A stretch of DNA of 64,000 nt from contig NZ_VIRV01000001.1 of assembly GCF_019754295.1 (NCBI RefSeq), positions 62,001-126,000 on the forward strand, written 5' to 3'. A program made the position numbers and the translations under genes. The notes under the pieces were generated by a model. It was given only the letters and a program-made list of their open reading frames with translations. It searched no databases and was not told where the DNA came from. Positions 41,664-51,492 of this stretch are shown here, in pieces (the first letter of the stretch is position 1; each line of letters begins with the position of its first letter). This DNA is from Sellimonas caecigallum (GTDB taxonomy: Bacteria > Bacillota > Clostridia > Lachnospirales > Lachnospiraceae).

Positions 41664-42680
41664 CTACTCATTTTCCCAAGGAAGTTCACTGTGTTCTGTT
41701 TTTCTGTCCCGAAGCATTAGCTCTTTTACCGCTTCCCCCGGGTCTTTGCCGTCAAAAAGCACCGCGTTTACCTGCTCTACGATCGGCATGGACACCTCGT
41801 ACTTTTTCGCAAGGGCCATAGCAGCTTTGGCAGAATAGACTCCTTCCACAACCATCTTTACTTCAGCCATGGCTTCCTCCATCGTCATCCCTTTTCCGAT
41901 GAGATAGCCCGCCTTCCGGTTTCGGCTGTGAACGCTTGCACAGGTCACGATCAGGTCTCCTATTCCTGTAAGCCCTGTAAATGTCTGGATCTTTCCACCC
42001 ATCTTTACCCCGAGTCTCGAGATCTCTGCGATCCCTCTTGTGATCAGCGCTGCCTTGGTGTTATCTCCGTAACCAAGCCCGTCGGCAGTTCCTGCTGCCA
42101 GTGCGATGACATTCTTCAGAGAACCGCCAAGCTCAATTCCCAGGATATCCGGACTTGTGTAAACACGGAACACTTCACTCATGAATACCTGCTGCAGATA
42201 TTCTGCTGTCTTTTTCGTCCTCGCACCTACAACGCAGGTAGTCGGAAGCCCTCTTCCCACTTCTTCCGCGTGGCTTGGGCCTGAAAGGACAGCCACATCC
42301 GCCTGCGGCACTTCCTCTTCGATTTGCTGACTCAGCGTCATGAGCGTCGTCTCCTCGATTCCTTTTGCCACATTGACAAGAATCTGACCTTCCGCTACAT
42401 ACGGCCTCATCTTTCGTGCTGTCTCTCTCGTAAACGGAGAAGGAACTGCCAGCACGACGAAATCTTTGTCTTTGACTCCTTCTTCCATCACATTCGTAAA
42501 ACAGATACTGTCCTGGAGCTTCACGCCCGGAAGCTTGCTTTTATGTTCTCTTTCTCTGTCAAGCTCTTTTACTTCTTTCTCATCAATGGACCATACAGTC
42601 ACATCATTTCCGTTGTTTGTCAAAAGCCAGGCAATCGCTGTACCCCAGCTTCCAGCTCCCATAATACCAACTTTTGCCAT
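41664..42680 (-). CDS. gpsA: GpsA, NAD(P)+-dependent glycerol-3-phosphate dehydrogenase
   Basis: 338 residues: AKVGIMGAGSWGTAIAWLL nucleotide-binding start, VVLAVPSPFTRETARKM, VAVLSGPSHAEEV, ELGGSLKNVIALAAG with the catalytic lysine, and NRKAGYLIGKG. It makes sn-glycerol 3-phosphate for phospholipids. It follows plsY by 10 bases in the order der-plsY-gpsA-(spoIVA), the usual Firmicute cluster. Confidence 0.97.
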   Translation of the reverse strand: MAKVGIMGAGSWGTAIAWLLTNNGNDVTVWSIDEKEVKELDREREHKSKLPGVKLQDSICFTNVMEEGVKDKDFVVLAVPSPFTRETARKMRPYVAEGQILVNVAKGIEETTLMTLSQQIEEEVPQADVAVLSGPSHAEEVGRGLPTTCVVGARTKKTAEYLQQVFMSEVFRVYTSPDILGIELGGSLKNVIALAAGTADGLGYGDNTKAALITRGIAEISRLGVKMGGKIQTFTGLTGIGDLIVTCASVHSRNRKAGYLIGKGMTMEEAMAEVKMVVEGVYSAKAAMALAKKYEVSMPIVEQVNAVLFDGKDPGEAVKELMLRDRKTEHSELPWENE

Positions 42681-42690
42681 ACCATGCCTC

Positions 42691-43335
42691 CTATTTTTTC
42701 TTTCCGAAGCTGATTTTATTTTCCGTTCCGTTCAAAAGCCGGCCAATGTTGGCCCGATGTTTCCAGATGGCCATCAAAGCCAGAAAGCCCGCCACAACAT
42801 ACATCTCATAGAGGGGCGCTCCTTCCATGCCATAGTCTCCGATCTGCCCTCTTATTACCACGCCTGCAAAGAAAATGATCACGACCGCAATCGAACCGAC
42901 GGATACATATTTTGTTGCTGCTACTATTGTAACAAATACAGCAAGCGCAATCAAGCAAATCCAGATATTCGTGGTAGCTGCAAGGAGCCCTGCCATAGCA
43001 GCGATCCCTTTTCCGCCTTTGAATTTCATATAAAATGGGAAATTATGTCCAAGCACAGCTCCCAATCCGGCATACATGGAAAGGAGCGGGAGAATGTCTC
43101 CTTTGGTATTTCCAAAAATCAGACGGGCGATAAGCACTGCAAAAATGCATTTGAAGCAGTCTCCAAAAAATGTAACGGCTCCTGCTTTTATCCCGAGTGT
43201 GCGAAGCGCGTTCGTCGATCCGGCATTGCCGCTTCCCATCTTTCTGATATCTACGTGGTGCAATTTTCCATATATGTAGCCTGTCTGAAACAGCCCAAAA
43301 ATATATCCGATTCCAATGCAAATCAACCGTTCCAT
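42691..43335 (-). CDS. plsY: PlsY, acyl-phosphate:glycerol-3-phosphate acyltransferase
   Basis: 214 residues with five membrane segments and the three PlsY motifs: SGNAGSTNALRTLG near residues 36-49, FKGGKGIAAM near 108-117 and the loop near the C-terminus around 190. It acylates the product of GpsA to lysophosphatidic acid. One base separates it from der. Confidence 0.96.
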   Translation of the reverse strand: MERLICIGIGYIFGLFQTGYIYGKLHHVDIRKMGSGNAGSTNALRTLGIKAGAVTFFGDCFKCIFAVLIARLIFGNTKGDILPLLSMYAGLGAVLGHNFPFYMKFKGGKGIAAMAGLLAATTNIWICLIALAVFVTIVAATKYVSVGSIAVVIIFFAGVVIRGQIGDYGMEGAPLYEMYVVAGFLALMAIWKHRANIGRLLNGTENKISFGKKK

Positions 43336-43336
43336 C

Positions 43337-44665
43337 TTACTGCTCCTTCTCCTTGCGCTCCCGGATAAAAAATTTCAGCGATGTCCCCTTAAATCCGAAT
43401 GCTTCCCGGATCTTATTTTCCAGATATCTTGTATAAGAAAAATGCATCAATTCTTTATCATTGACAAAGATCACAAAAGTAGGCGGTTTTACGGAAACCT
43501 GGGTAATATAGTAAAGTTTCAGACGCTTTCCTTTGTCTGAAGGCGGCTGCTGCATTGCAACCGCTTCTGTCATGATCTCATTAAGTACACCTGTTGCAAT
43601 GCGGAGCGTCTGATTCTCAATTACCATATCAATCATATCAAAAAGCTTTGGCAGCCTCTGCCCGGTCTTTGCGGACACATACATGATCTCGGCATACGGC
43701 ATATAGGAAAGAACCGTTCGGATCTTCTTTTCGTACTCCCGCATTGTTTTGTCGTTTTTCTCGATGGCATCCCATTTATTGACAACAATAATGATACCTT
43801 TTCCTCTCTCATGGGCGATCCCCGCAATCTTAGCATCCTGCTCTGTCACGCCTTCCACTGCGTCGATGACCATGAGAACTACATCCGCCCGTTCCACAGC
43901 AGTAACTGTACGAATGATACTGTATCGTTCCAGTTCTTCTTTTATCTTGTTCTTTCTGCGAAGTCCCGCTGTGTCGATGAATACATACTCTTTTCCATTA
44001 TGGACAATGTTCGTATCAATAGCATCCCTTGTTGTCCCGGCAATATCCGAAACAATCACACGGTTTTCTCCCAATAATTTATTTACTATTGACGACTTCC
44101 CTACATTTGGTTTTCCGACGATAGCGATCCTCGGTCTGTCATCTTCTTCCTCTTCCTCTTTGTCCTCCGGAAAATAGGAAATAACCGTGTCCAGAAGATC
44201 CCCGATCCCAAGCCTTGATGCGGCGGATACCGGCGTCGGATCTCCGATCCCCAAATTGTAAAATTCATAGACATCCGGCATGAATTTATGAAAATTGTCC
44301 ACTTTATTTACTGCCAGGATGACCGGTTTTCTGGCGCGTCTGAGCATGTCTGCCACTTTGGAATCCGCATCCACAAGCCCCTGTCGGACATCCGTGATAA
44401 AAATGATAACATCCGCCGTATCTATGGCGATCTGTGCCTGTTCCCTCATCTGGGAAAGGATGATGTCACTGCTTTCCGGTTCAATACCCCCTGTGTCTAT
44501 GAGGGTAAATTCTCTGTCAAGCCAGGAAACATCCGCGTAGATACGGTCTCTTGTCACACCCGGTGTATCTTTTACAATAGAAATCATTTCGCCGGCCAGA
44601 ACATTAAATAAGGTAGATTTACCTACGTTCGGTCTGCCGACTATTGCAACTACTGGTTTACTCAT
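43337..44665 (-). CDS. der: Der/EngA tandem-domain GTPase
   Basis: 442 residues with two G domains. The first has GRPNVGKST at 10-18 and DTGGIE; the second has GKPNVGKSS near 183 and DTAGLRRKNKIKEELERYS. A KH-like C-terminal domain follows. Needed for 50S ribosome assembly. Starts inside the last codons of the DUF512 gene (8-base overlap). Confidence 0.98.
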   Translation of the reverse strand: MSKPVVAIVGRPNVGKSTLFNVLAGEMISIVKDTPGVTRDRIYADVSWLDREFTLIDTGGIEPESSDIILSQMREQAQIAIDTADVIIFITDVRQGLVDADSKVADMLRRARKPVILAVNKVDNFHKFMPDVYEFYNLGIGDPTPVSAASRLGIGDLLDTVISYFPEDKEEEEEDDRPRIAIVGKPNVGKSSIVNKLLGENRVIVSDIAGTTRDAIDTNIVHNGKEYVFIDTAGLRRKNKIKEELERYSIIRTVTAVERADVVLMVIDAVEGVTEQDAKIAGIAHERGKGIIIVVNKWDAIEKNDKTMREYEKKIRTVLSYMPYAEIMYVSAKTGQRLPKLFDMIDMVIENQTLRIATGVLNEIMTEAVAMQQPPSDKGKRLKLYYITQVSVKPPTFVIFVNDKELMHFSYTRYLENKIREAFGFKGTSLKFFIRERKEKEQ

Positions 44666-46001
44666 GTTTTCTCTCCTTTATGATCGAATCGATAAAATCC
44701 TGTCCGCTTGATTTTACAATATCTGTCTTCACTTGTAAAGCATCTTCTAATTCCTGTACTGTCACATCATCCAGAAATACCGGTTCGCCGCTTCTTAACA
44801 TATTGCAAGGCAAGAGCAGCCTCTCCCCAAGTTCCTGTCCCTTAAGCTGACTGATCAGATCCTGACCTGTGATCAACCCTGACACTGTGATCCGCTCTCC
44901 GAAAAAGTCATTTCGGATTTTGTAGAGGTGTACTTTCAGATTCGGGCACTTTTCTTTCATCTTTTCCAGAAATTCTTTCAGGTAGTCATATGCAAGCACT
45001 CCGGTCGCCATGGAGATGTGGATCGTTCTGTCTATAGGTTCCAGGTTCTCAAACGCCTCCTGGAACTCATCTTTCAAAAGACGTATCATCCCCACCCCAT
45101 TTTCCAGCTGAAGATACCCGTCATACCGTTCCGCCTCAGGCACTTCATAACCTGCCAGGATATACCACTCATCCCCTGCATGGATAAAATGATATCCATA
45201 TTTCTTATAAAGCTTTTCCTGCCAGCGGTGGATTACCTCCAGCACTTCGCGCGCATCTTCCCTGGTAAACGGCTCAAGAGGATAAAGTCCGTCCCGGTAT
45301 TTGCTCAATCCTACCGGAACGACCGACACGCTCTGAAGATTCGGAATATACCCGGAGAGATCACTCAGACTTCTCTCCAGCTCTTCCCCATCATTGAGCC
45401 CTTTGCACAGGACGATCTGCCCATTCATTGTTATCCCGCCCTCGTAAAGTCTGTCTACTTTCCGGAGAGCTTCCCCGGCGAACCGGTTGTGGAGCATCTT
45501 ACAGCGAAGCTTGGGGTTTGTCGTGTGGAACGAGATATTGATCGGCTCCAGATGATACCGGATGATCCTGTCAATATCATGGTCGCTCATATTTGTAAGA
45601 GTAATGTAATTCCCCTGAAGAAAGGAAAGCCTGGAATCATCATCTTTAAAGTAAAGTGTCTCCCTCATCCCTTTCGGCATCTGATCGATAAAACAGAATA
45701 CACAGTGATTCCGGCAAGAACGGTATTCATCCATCAACCCCTGTTCAAATGTGATCCCAAGATCCTCCTCATACTCTTTTTCGATCTCCAGCTCCCACTC
45801 TTCGCCGTCCGGTTTTTGGATCAGGACGACCAGGTATTCATCATTGACGTAGTAGTGATAATCAAATACATCCTCGATCTCATTGTCATTGATGGAAATC
45901 AGCTTATCGCCTTTTTCGATGCCCATCTCGCAGGCAATGCTTCCTTCCTCCACTGACGCTACAATATGCTCATGCTTTTTTGGCATCTGTCTCATGCTCA
46001 T
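44658..46001 (-). CDS. DUF512 protein with PDZ and radical SAM-like domains
   Basis: 447 residues. A PDZ-like N-terminal domain (ACEMGIEKGDKLISINDNEI) is followed by a CRNHCVFCF cysteine motif near residues 96-104 that fits a 4Fe-4S radical SAM site, and a C-terminal DUF512 domain. The family is conserved in Clostridia next to der; its function is not known to me. Confidence 0.9.
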   Translation of the reverse strand: MSMRQMPKKHEHIVASVEEGSIACEMGIEKGDKLISINDNEIEDVFDYHYYVNDEYLVVLIQKPDGEEWELEIEKEYEEDLGITFEQGLMDEYRSCRNHCVFCFIDQMPKGMRETLYFKDDDSRLSFLQGNYITLTNMSDHDIDRIIRYHLEPINISFHTTNPKLRCKMLHNRFAGEALRKVDRLYEGGITMNGQIVLCKGLNDGEELERSLSDLSGYIPNLQSVSVVPVGLSKYRDGLYPLEPFTREDAREVLEVIHRWQEKLYKKYGYHFIHAGDEWYILAGYEVPEAERYDGYLQLENGVGMIRLLKDEFQEAFENLEPIDRTIHISMATGVLAYDYLKEFLEKMKEKCPNLKVHLYKIRNDFFGERITVSGLITGQDLISQLKGQELGERLLLPCNMLRSGEPVFLDDVTVQELEDALQVKTDIVKSSGQDFIDSIIKERKHE

Positions 46002-46086
46002 GCTTGTTTTTCTCCTGTTCTGCTTTCTTTCCTGTTTTCTATCATACTAAATTCCCTCTGAAAATGCAATTTTTTCGTTCCCTTTC

Positions 46087-46115
46087 TTGCCATCCCTCTA
46101 AAAAAATGGTATAAA
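46087..46115 (+). promoter_or_regulatory. Promoter of prs
   Basis: TTGCCA (46087-46092), 17-base spacer, TATAAA (46110-46115), 75 bases before the prs ATG. Good vegetative match. Confidence 0.75.
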
Positions 46116-46189
46116 TTAGGGTAGCGTTAGCCTTTGCAAACGTAAAAAGAACCAAAATCTGGAAATACAAACGATATAGGAGACCAATA

Positions 46190-47365
46190 ATGCCAAATAT
46201 TCAATTACTGGAACAGGCTCTGCCTGTTGCCCCACTGAAAATCGCTGCTTTAAAAAGCTGCGAAAAAATGGGAGAGAAAGTCAATGACTACATTGTGCAG
46301 TTCCGCAAGGAATCCCTGAACAAATATGTAGACTCTGCACTTTTTTCTACTTATATGCAGGAAAACTATCTTGTAAAACACAGCTGTCCTCGGTTTGGCT
46401 CCGGGGAGGCAAAGGGTATTTTAAACGAGACGATCCGCGGAAAAGACCTGTTTGTGATGGTTGATATCTGCAATTATAGTCTGACTTACTCTGTAAACGG
46501 ACATCTCAATCATATGTCGCCGGATGATCACTATCAGGATCTGAAACGTATTATTTCCGCTGCTACTGGAAAAGCCAGACGGATCAACGTTATCATGCCG
46601 TTTCTCTATGAAAGCCGCCAGCATAAACGCACGAAACGCGAATCTCTGGACTGTGCCCTTGCTCTGGAGGAACTGGTCGATATGGGTGTCTCCAATATCA
46701 TCACATTCGACGCCCATGACCCACGTGTCCAGAATGCGATTCCATTAAAAGGATTTGACAATTTCAATCCGCCGTATCAGTTTATGAAGGCTCTTTTAAA
46801 AGCAGAACCTGAGCTTCAGACAGACAAGGAACATCTGATGGTCGTAAGCCCGGACGAAGGAGCTATGCACCGTGCTGTGTATTTTTCCAATGTTCTTGGC
46901 GTAGACATGGGAATGTTCTATAAACGCCGCGATTATTCCACGATCATCAACGGAAAGAATCCGATTGTTGCCCATGAATTCCTTGGCGATGACGTGAAAG
47001 GAAAGACTGTTATCATCGTGGACGATATGATCGCATCCGGAGAAAGTATGCTGGATGTTGCACGGCAGATCAAAGACCGCGGCGCATCCCGTGTGTTTGT
47101 CTGTACAACCTTCGGCCTTTTCACAGAAGGGTTCCAAAAATTTGACGATTACTATAATACCGGCTATATCGATCGTCTGATCACAACAAACCTTACTTAT
47201 CTTCCGCCGGAAATTTATGAAAAACCATATTTTGTGGAAGCGGATATGAGCAAATTTCTTGCCATTATCATCGACTCCCTGAATCACGATATCTCCATCA
47301 GTTCGGTTCTGAATCCTACGGACAAGCTTCACGCTCTCCTGGATAAGCACCGCTTAAAAAAATAG
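46190..47365 (+). CDS. prs: Ribose-phosphate pyrophosphokinase, long clostridial form
   Basis: 391 residues, longer than the usual 315. Family motifs are present: DLFVMVDICNYSLTY, FLYESRQHKRTKRESL, FDAHDPRVQNAIP with catalytic residues, VSPDEGAMHRA, and the PRPP loop VIIVDDMIASGESM near residues 275-288. It makes PRPP for nucleotide, histidine and tryptophan synthesis. Extra length lies at the N-terminus and in insertions, as in other Clostridia. Own promoter and terminator. Confidence 0.95.
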   Translation: MPNIQLLEQALPVAPLKIAALKSCEKMGEKVNDYIVQFRKESLNKYVDSALFSTYMQENYLVKHSCPRFGSGEAKGILNETIRGKDLFVMVDICNYSLTYSVNGHLNHMSPDDHYQDLKRIISAATGKARRINVIMPFLYESRQHKRTKRESLDCALALEELVDMGVSNIITFDAHDPRVQNAIPLKGFDNFNPPYQFMKALLKAEPELQTDKEHLMVVSPDEGAMHRAVYFSNVLGVDMGMFYKRRDYSTIINGKNPIVAHEFLGDDVKGKTVIIVDDMIASGESMLDVARQIKDRGASRVFVCTTFGLFTEGFQKFDDYYNTGYIDRLITTNLTYLPPEIYEKPYFVEADMSKFLAIIIDSLNHDISISSVLNPTDKLHALLDKHRLKK

Positions 47366-47390
47366 GATAAGAGCCTTGTGCTCTTATCCT
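47364..47390. terminator. Terminator between prs and aroB
   Basis: AGGATAAGAG (47364-47373) pairs with CTCTTATCCT (47381-47390), followed by TTTTTT. The two genes converge here, so it probably works in both directions. Confidence 0.88.
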
Positions 47391-47398
47391 TTTTTGAA

Positions 47399-48457
47399 TC
47401 ATACAGTTATATCATCTTCAAAAAACGCAACATCTGTCGGAAAGATAAAACTTTCTCCCATTTTTTTGATCAGAATGATCCGCAGACGGTCGTTAAGATT
47501 TTTCTTGTCCAGCATCATCGCAGCTTTCAACTCTTTCATCTTTACCCCGGCGCTGATCGGAAGATCATAGGACTCCAGCACTTTTCTGAGCTCTTCTGCC
47601 GTCCCCTCCTCTGTCATTCCCTTCTTCTCCGAAATCTTCGTGATCTGATACATCCCAACTGCCACTGCCTCTCCGTGACTTTCTCTTTCATAGGCAAATT
47701 TCTGTTCCACAGCGTGTCCCAATGTATGTCCGAAATTCAAAAGCATCCTTTCCCCGGTGTCATATTGATCCTCCTCAACTATCTGTCGTTTGATATCCAC
47801 ACAACGGGCTATCACTCCCGTAAGCTCCTCTCCAAGCCCTTCAAACGACCTTGCCTTTTTCAGTATATCGAAGAGTCCTCTGTCTTTTATGCAGCCGTAC
47901 TTGATGACTTCCCCCATCCCATCGTTGATATAACGTTTCGGAAGTGTCGAAAGGACGTCTGGATCGATGAGAACGAGCTTCGGCTGATAGAAAGCCCCTA
48001 CGAGGTTTTTTCCTTCTTTCAGATCAACCGCCACCTTCCCTCCGACGGAAGAATCCACCTGAGCCAAAAGAGATGTAGGAATCTGTATGAAGGGAATCCC
48101 TCGCAGATAGGTCGCAGCTGCGAATCCAGCCATATCTCCTACCACTCCCCCTCCGAGCGCTACGATGAGATCGCTCCTGGAAAGTTTTGCCTGCAGAAGC
48201 TTTCCATAGATCTCCGGCAGGATCGCCATACTCTTTGATGCTTCTCCATGAGGGACAACCGCTTCGTAACATTCCCACTTTGTCTGAAGTTGCTCTTTCA
48301 GAACTTCTCCGTAATATCCATACACACGATCGTCTGAAATGATCATGATCTTCTTCCCGTGGAATACTTCTGCGATCAGATCCGCAGCCCTTCTCAAAAC
48401 GCCTCTCTCAATAAAAATCTCATAACTCTTCTCCCCCAGATTTACATTCAATTTCAT
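47399..48457 (-). CDS. aroB: AroB, 3-dehydroquinate synthase
   Basis: 352 residues from ATG 48457 (GGGAAGGGAC upstream); a longer frame overlaps aroF. NAD-binding ALGGGVVGDMAGFAAATYLRG near residues 92-112, PTSLLAQVDSSVGGKVAVDL near 118-137, and metal ligands in RMLLNFGHTLGHAVE near 242-256. Second step of the shikimate pathway. It is 35 bases after aroF and shares its T-box leader. Confidence 0.97.
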   Translation of the reverse strand: MKLNVNLGEKSYEIFIERGVLRRAADLIAEVFHGKKIMIISDDRVYGYYGEVLKEQLQTKWECYEAVVPHGEASKSMAILPEIYGKLLQAKLSRSDLIVALGGGVVGDMAGFAAATYLRGIPFIQIPTSLLAQVDSSVGGKVAVDLKEGKNLVGAFYQPKLVLIDPDVLSTLPKRYINDGMGEVIKYGCIKDRGLFDILKKARSFEGLGEELTGVIARCVDIKRQIVEEDQYDTGERMLLNFGHTLGHAVEQKFAYERESHGEAVAVGMYQITKISEKKGMTEEGTAEELRKVLESYDLPISAGVKMKELKAAMMLDKKNLNDRLRIILIKKMGESFIFPTDVAFFEDDITV

Positions 48458-48492
48458 GTCCCTTCCCGCCTTTACTTCTTTCCTTGGAATAT

Positions 48493-49506
48493 TTACCACT
48501 CTTTTCCTACTGCCGCTGCAATCTTAGAAAGCTGCTTTAAAAGGTCTGCATATTTTGTCGGTTTTAAAGATTGTCCGCCATCACACAGTGCCAGCTCCGG
48601 ATTATTGTGAACTTCGATCATCAAACCGTCCGCTCCTGCTGCCACAGCTGCTTTTGCCATGGAATCCACAAGCCACCATTTTCCTCCTGCATGACTTGGA
48701 TCGATGATGACCGGAAGATGTGTCATTCTTCTCAAAACCGGGATCGCCTGAAGATCCAACGTGTTTCTTGTATATGTTTCGAATGTACGGACCCCTCGTT
48801 CGCAGAGAATGACATTCTCATTTCCCGAAGCCATGATGTACTCGGCTGACATAACCCATTCTTCGTATGTGGCATTCAGTCCCCTCTTAAGGAGGATTGG
48901 TCTTTTTGTCTGTCCAAGCTGTTTCAGAAGATCAAAATTCTGCATATTTCTTGCACCAATTTGGATAAGATCCACTTTTTCATCAAAAATTTCAAGATAT
49001 TCCGCCGACATCAGTTCCGTCACAATCGGAAGTCCTGTTTCTTCCTTTGCTTTACACAAAAGATCCAGTCCTTCCAAGCCCAGTCCCTGGAAAGAGTACG
49101 GGCTCGTACGCGGTTTGAATGCGCCTCCGCGAAGGAGATTTGCTCCTGCTGCCTTTACAGCCCGCGCCACTTCGATCACTTGCTCTTCCGTCTCAACAGA
49201 ACACGGACCGGCAATCATTGCCATATGTCCGCCGCCCACTTTCACTCCTGACACATCCACTGTCGAGTCTTCCGGGTGGAACGCTCTGTTTGCCAGCTTA
49301 TATGGTTCCTGGACATGCATGACCTTATCTACACTCCTGTCCACTTCAAACAATCTCGGGTCGATACGCACCGTGTCCCCGATACACCCGATGATCGTCA
49401 TCTCTTCTCCCCTTACAACATGGGCTTCGAGACCTTTCCCTTCTACCATCTTTACTACCCGGTTCAGGTCCTCTTCTGCGGTTCTTGGCTTCAATACAAT
49501 AATCAT
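48493..49506 (-). CDS. aroF: DAHP synthase (AroF, type I-beta)
   Basis: 337 residues from ATG 49506 (AGGAGG upstream). N-terminal ferredoxin-like regulatory domain (MIIVLKPRTAEEDLNRVV) then the barrel: MIAGPCSVETEEQV near residues 97-110, GGAFKPRTSPYSFQG near 128-142, and IDPSHAGGK near 265. First step of aromatic amino acid synthesis. A T-box leader upstream senses uncharged tRNA. Confidence 0.96.
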   Translation of the reverse strand: MIIVLKPRTAEEDLNRVVKMVEGKGLEAHVVRGEEMTIIGCIGDTVRIDPRLFEVDRSVDKVMHVQEPYKLANRAFHPEDSTVDVSGVKVGGGHMAMIAGPCSVETEEQVIEVARAVKAAGANLLRGGAFKPRTSPYSFQGLGLEGLDLLCKAKEETGLPIVTELMSAEYLEIFDEKVDLIQIGARNMQNFDLLKQLGQTKRPILLKRGLNATYEEWVMSAEYIMASGNENVILCERGVRTFETYTRNTLDLQAIPVLRRMTHLPVIIDPSHAGGKWWLVDSMAKAAVAAGADGLMIEVHNNPELALCDGGQSLKPTKYADLLKQLSKIAAAVGKEW

Positions 49507-49579
49507 GATCTGTTCCTCCTGCTCTTTCTCCTGCATCGAAAATATCAAAACGGAATTTAAAAGGACTTTCCTGTGGAAT

Positions 49580-49870
49580 AAAAAAGTCCTCTGGAAAACT
49601 CCAGAGGACGATCAATACCGTGGTTCCACCTCAATTCACAGCCATCTCTCAATGACTGCCTCAACAGGTACTCTCACAAAAAGATATACCTTTGCAGATA
49701 ACGGCTGCTGCCGGAAATGCCTACTAGCCTGCGCATTCAGCACTCTACTCCAAGACGAATTCAGCAACACTTCTCGTATCCCATTCCACCAATCCGGGAC
49801 TCTCTGTGACTTTCCATGATGCCTACTACTTCTTTTCACTGTATTTTCAAAGCAGATTCATTTTTAAGTT
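49580..49870 (-). promoter_or_regulatory. T-box riboswitch controlling aroF-aroB
   Basis: On the minus strand, a stem I with AGAGAGTCCC and GGTGGAAT, an AGTAGGC element, the T-box core AGGTGGAACCACGG (near 49630-49616), and an intrinsic terminator (GTCCTCTGGA against TCCAGAGGAC, 49609-49586, then T-run). The specifier region reads GAATTCGTCTTGGAG, so the triplet is probably UUC (phenylalanine). The specifier choice is less certain than the T-box itself. Confidence 0.92.
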
Positions 49871-49876
49871 GTTTTT

Positions 49877-49905
49877 ATCTTACTTCACGACAATCTGTTT
49901 GTCAA
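49877..49905 (-). promoter_or_regulatory. Promoter of the T-box/aroF operon
   Basis: On the minus strand TTGACA (49905-49900), 17-base spacer, TAAGAT (49882-49877). Start predicted near 49870. Confidence 0.82.
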
Positions 49906-49913
49906 CACTTTTT

Positions 49914-51401
49914 CTATCTATAGAATTGAAAATATTTTCCGCCATTTTGCATCGTTTCTCCTCTCGCCTGTGCAAGTTCTGATACCGTAACAAGCTGGAA
50001 CCCCCGTCTCTGAAGCTCCGGTATGAGTCTGAGCGCCGCGTCGATGCTGGAAGAATGGATGTCGTGCATCAGTATGATATCCCCGTCTTTTACTTTAGAG
50101 AGAACAGCGTCCACTGTCTGCTGCATATCTTTTGTCTTCCAATCCTGCGTATCAATGGACCACATGATCATCGGCATTCCGACGTTTTCTTTGACAATGT
50201 CATTGACTGCTCCGTATGGTGGTCTCAGCAGAGTCGGCGGCTGCCCGCTCGCGTATCTTACTGCCTCATTCGTATCTTTGATCTGCATTTTTACATGCTG
50301 TTCATCCAGGTTTGTCAGTTTTGCATGATCATAAGAGTGATTGCCAAGTTCGCAGTTTATTTCCGTCATCTTTTTGACAAACTGAGAATATTTTTTCGCG
50401 TTCTTACCGAGCATAAAAAAGGTCGCTCTGGCGTTATGCTTTTCCAACTGTTCCAGCAGTTCTCCCGTCCTTGGTCCCGGCCCATCATCAAATGTAAGGG
50501 CGATCATCGGCTTATCCGGATCTGCTCCGCCGGAAACCGACTTCAGTTTTCCGTCATCTGCAAAGATACACTCCTGCACTCCGACCTTTTTCTTTCCGGT
50601 CAGCATTTTACCATCCGGATCAAAGTAATACCGATCCTCGCCGATGGTCTGCCAGCCTACGGCGGCACTGCCGTCATCTTTTAAGTAATATACTGCCTTT
50701 TTCGATTTGTGCCATCCGATCTTCATGCTGCCGTCTTTTTCAAAATAATATCGTGCTCCGCCGATAGTCTGCCAGCCTTTGGCCAGCTTGCCTTTCCTGT
50801 CAAAATAAAAGGTCTCTCCCTTAGACTTGATAAATTCATTTGCTGCATAAGTGCCGTCATTCTTTTTGAAGCGATCCTTGTCCCAGCTCCCGTAACTGTT
50901 TTTTACAGTTACCTCTCCGGTTTTTAATTCCAGCTTTACTTTTCCAAGCCATTCACTCTCCAGGGAATTCCTGAGATCACTGGAAAGCCGGATCTTGACC
51001 GGGAATGTCCCCTCCACCGTGCCGTCTGCACTGCACTCGATCTCGTACCCGTCTCCCCGATTCAGATCGTCTGCCAAATCCTGCACTGTATACTCTGCTT
51101 CCTTGCTCAGAAGCTTCGTTTTCTCTGTTTCTTTCACATGATCAGCAAACTTGGCCTTTGCCTTCAGTTCCGGGATCTGCCCATCCTGCATAATTTCTAC
51201 AGAATCCGCGGTCAGACAAATGACTGTCTCATCTTTTCCTTCCGGCATGGACGGACCTCCGATCAGAATCATGACCAGCATACAAAGCAGCATACAGGCC
51301 GCTCCTGCAACTATCAGTCTCAAATTCTGCCGTTTTCTTTTTCTCCCCTTCACGGCATTCTTTTCCGGTTTTATCCGGAAGTCATGTCTTCTTTTTTTCA
51401 T
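49914..51401 (-). CDS. Membrane-anchored polysaccharide deacetylase with cell-wall binding repeats
   Basis: 495 residues from ATG 51401. Basic cytoplasmic start, one membrane segment (about residues 30-49), an Ig-like region, then choline-binding-type repeats (KGWQTIGGARYYFEKDGSMK and GWQTIGEDRYYFDPDGKM), and a C-terminal NodB domain with TFDDGPGPRTGELLE (metal Asp) and GNHSYDHAKL. It probably deacetylates peptidoglycan GlcNAc or MurNAc at the cell surface. Start choice favours ATG over an upstream GTG. Confidence 0.9.
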   Translation of the reverse strand: MKKRRHDFRIKPEKNAVKGRKRKRQNLRLIVAGAACMLLCMLVMILIGGPSMPEGKDETVICLTADSVEIMQDGQIPELKAKAKFADHVKETEKTKLLSKEAEYTVQDLADDLNRGDGYEIECSADGTVEGTFPVKIRLSSDLRNSLESEWLGKVKLELKTGEVTVKNSYGSWDKDRFKKNDGTYAANEFIKSKGETFYFDRKGKLAKGWQTIGGARYYFEKDGSMKIGWHKSKKAVYYLKDDGSAAVGWQTIGEDRYYFDPDGKMLTGKKKVGVQECIFADDGKLKSVSGGADPDKPMIALTFDDGPGPRTGELLEQLEKHNARATFFMLGKNAKKYSQFVKKMTEINCELGNHSYDHAKLTNLDEQHVKMQIKDTNEAVRYASGQPPTLLRPPYGAVNDIVKENVGMPMIMWSIDTQDWKTKDMQQTVDAVLSKVKDGDIILMHDIHSSSIDAALRLIPELQRRGFQLVTVSELAQARGETMQNGGKYFQFYR

Positions 51402-51420
51402 TCGTATACACCCCACAAAA

Positions 51421-51460
51421 AAAGTACGATATTTCTACACGTAGAAGTATATCGTACTTT
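51421..51460. terminator. Terminator between serA and the deacetylase gene
   Basis: AAAGTACGATA (51421-51431) pairs with TATCGTACTTT (51450-51460), with an inner palindrome TTCTAC/GTAGAA. T-runs flank it on the minus strand. It ends the serC-serA unit. Confidence 0.85.
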
Positions 51461-51492
51461 TTCTTCGGAAACAAGAAACTTTTCCTCTGACA

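Noticed and set aside
44928-45956. 342-residue plus-strand frame antisense to the DUF512 gene
   Set aside because: Shadow frame with atypical composition. The minus-strand gene has clear family motifs.
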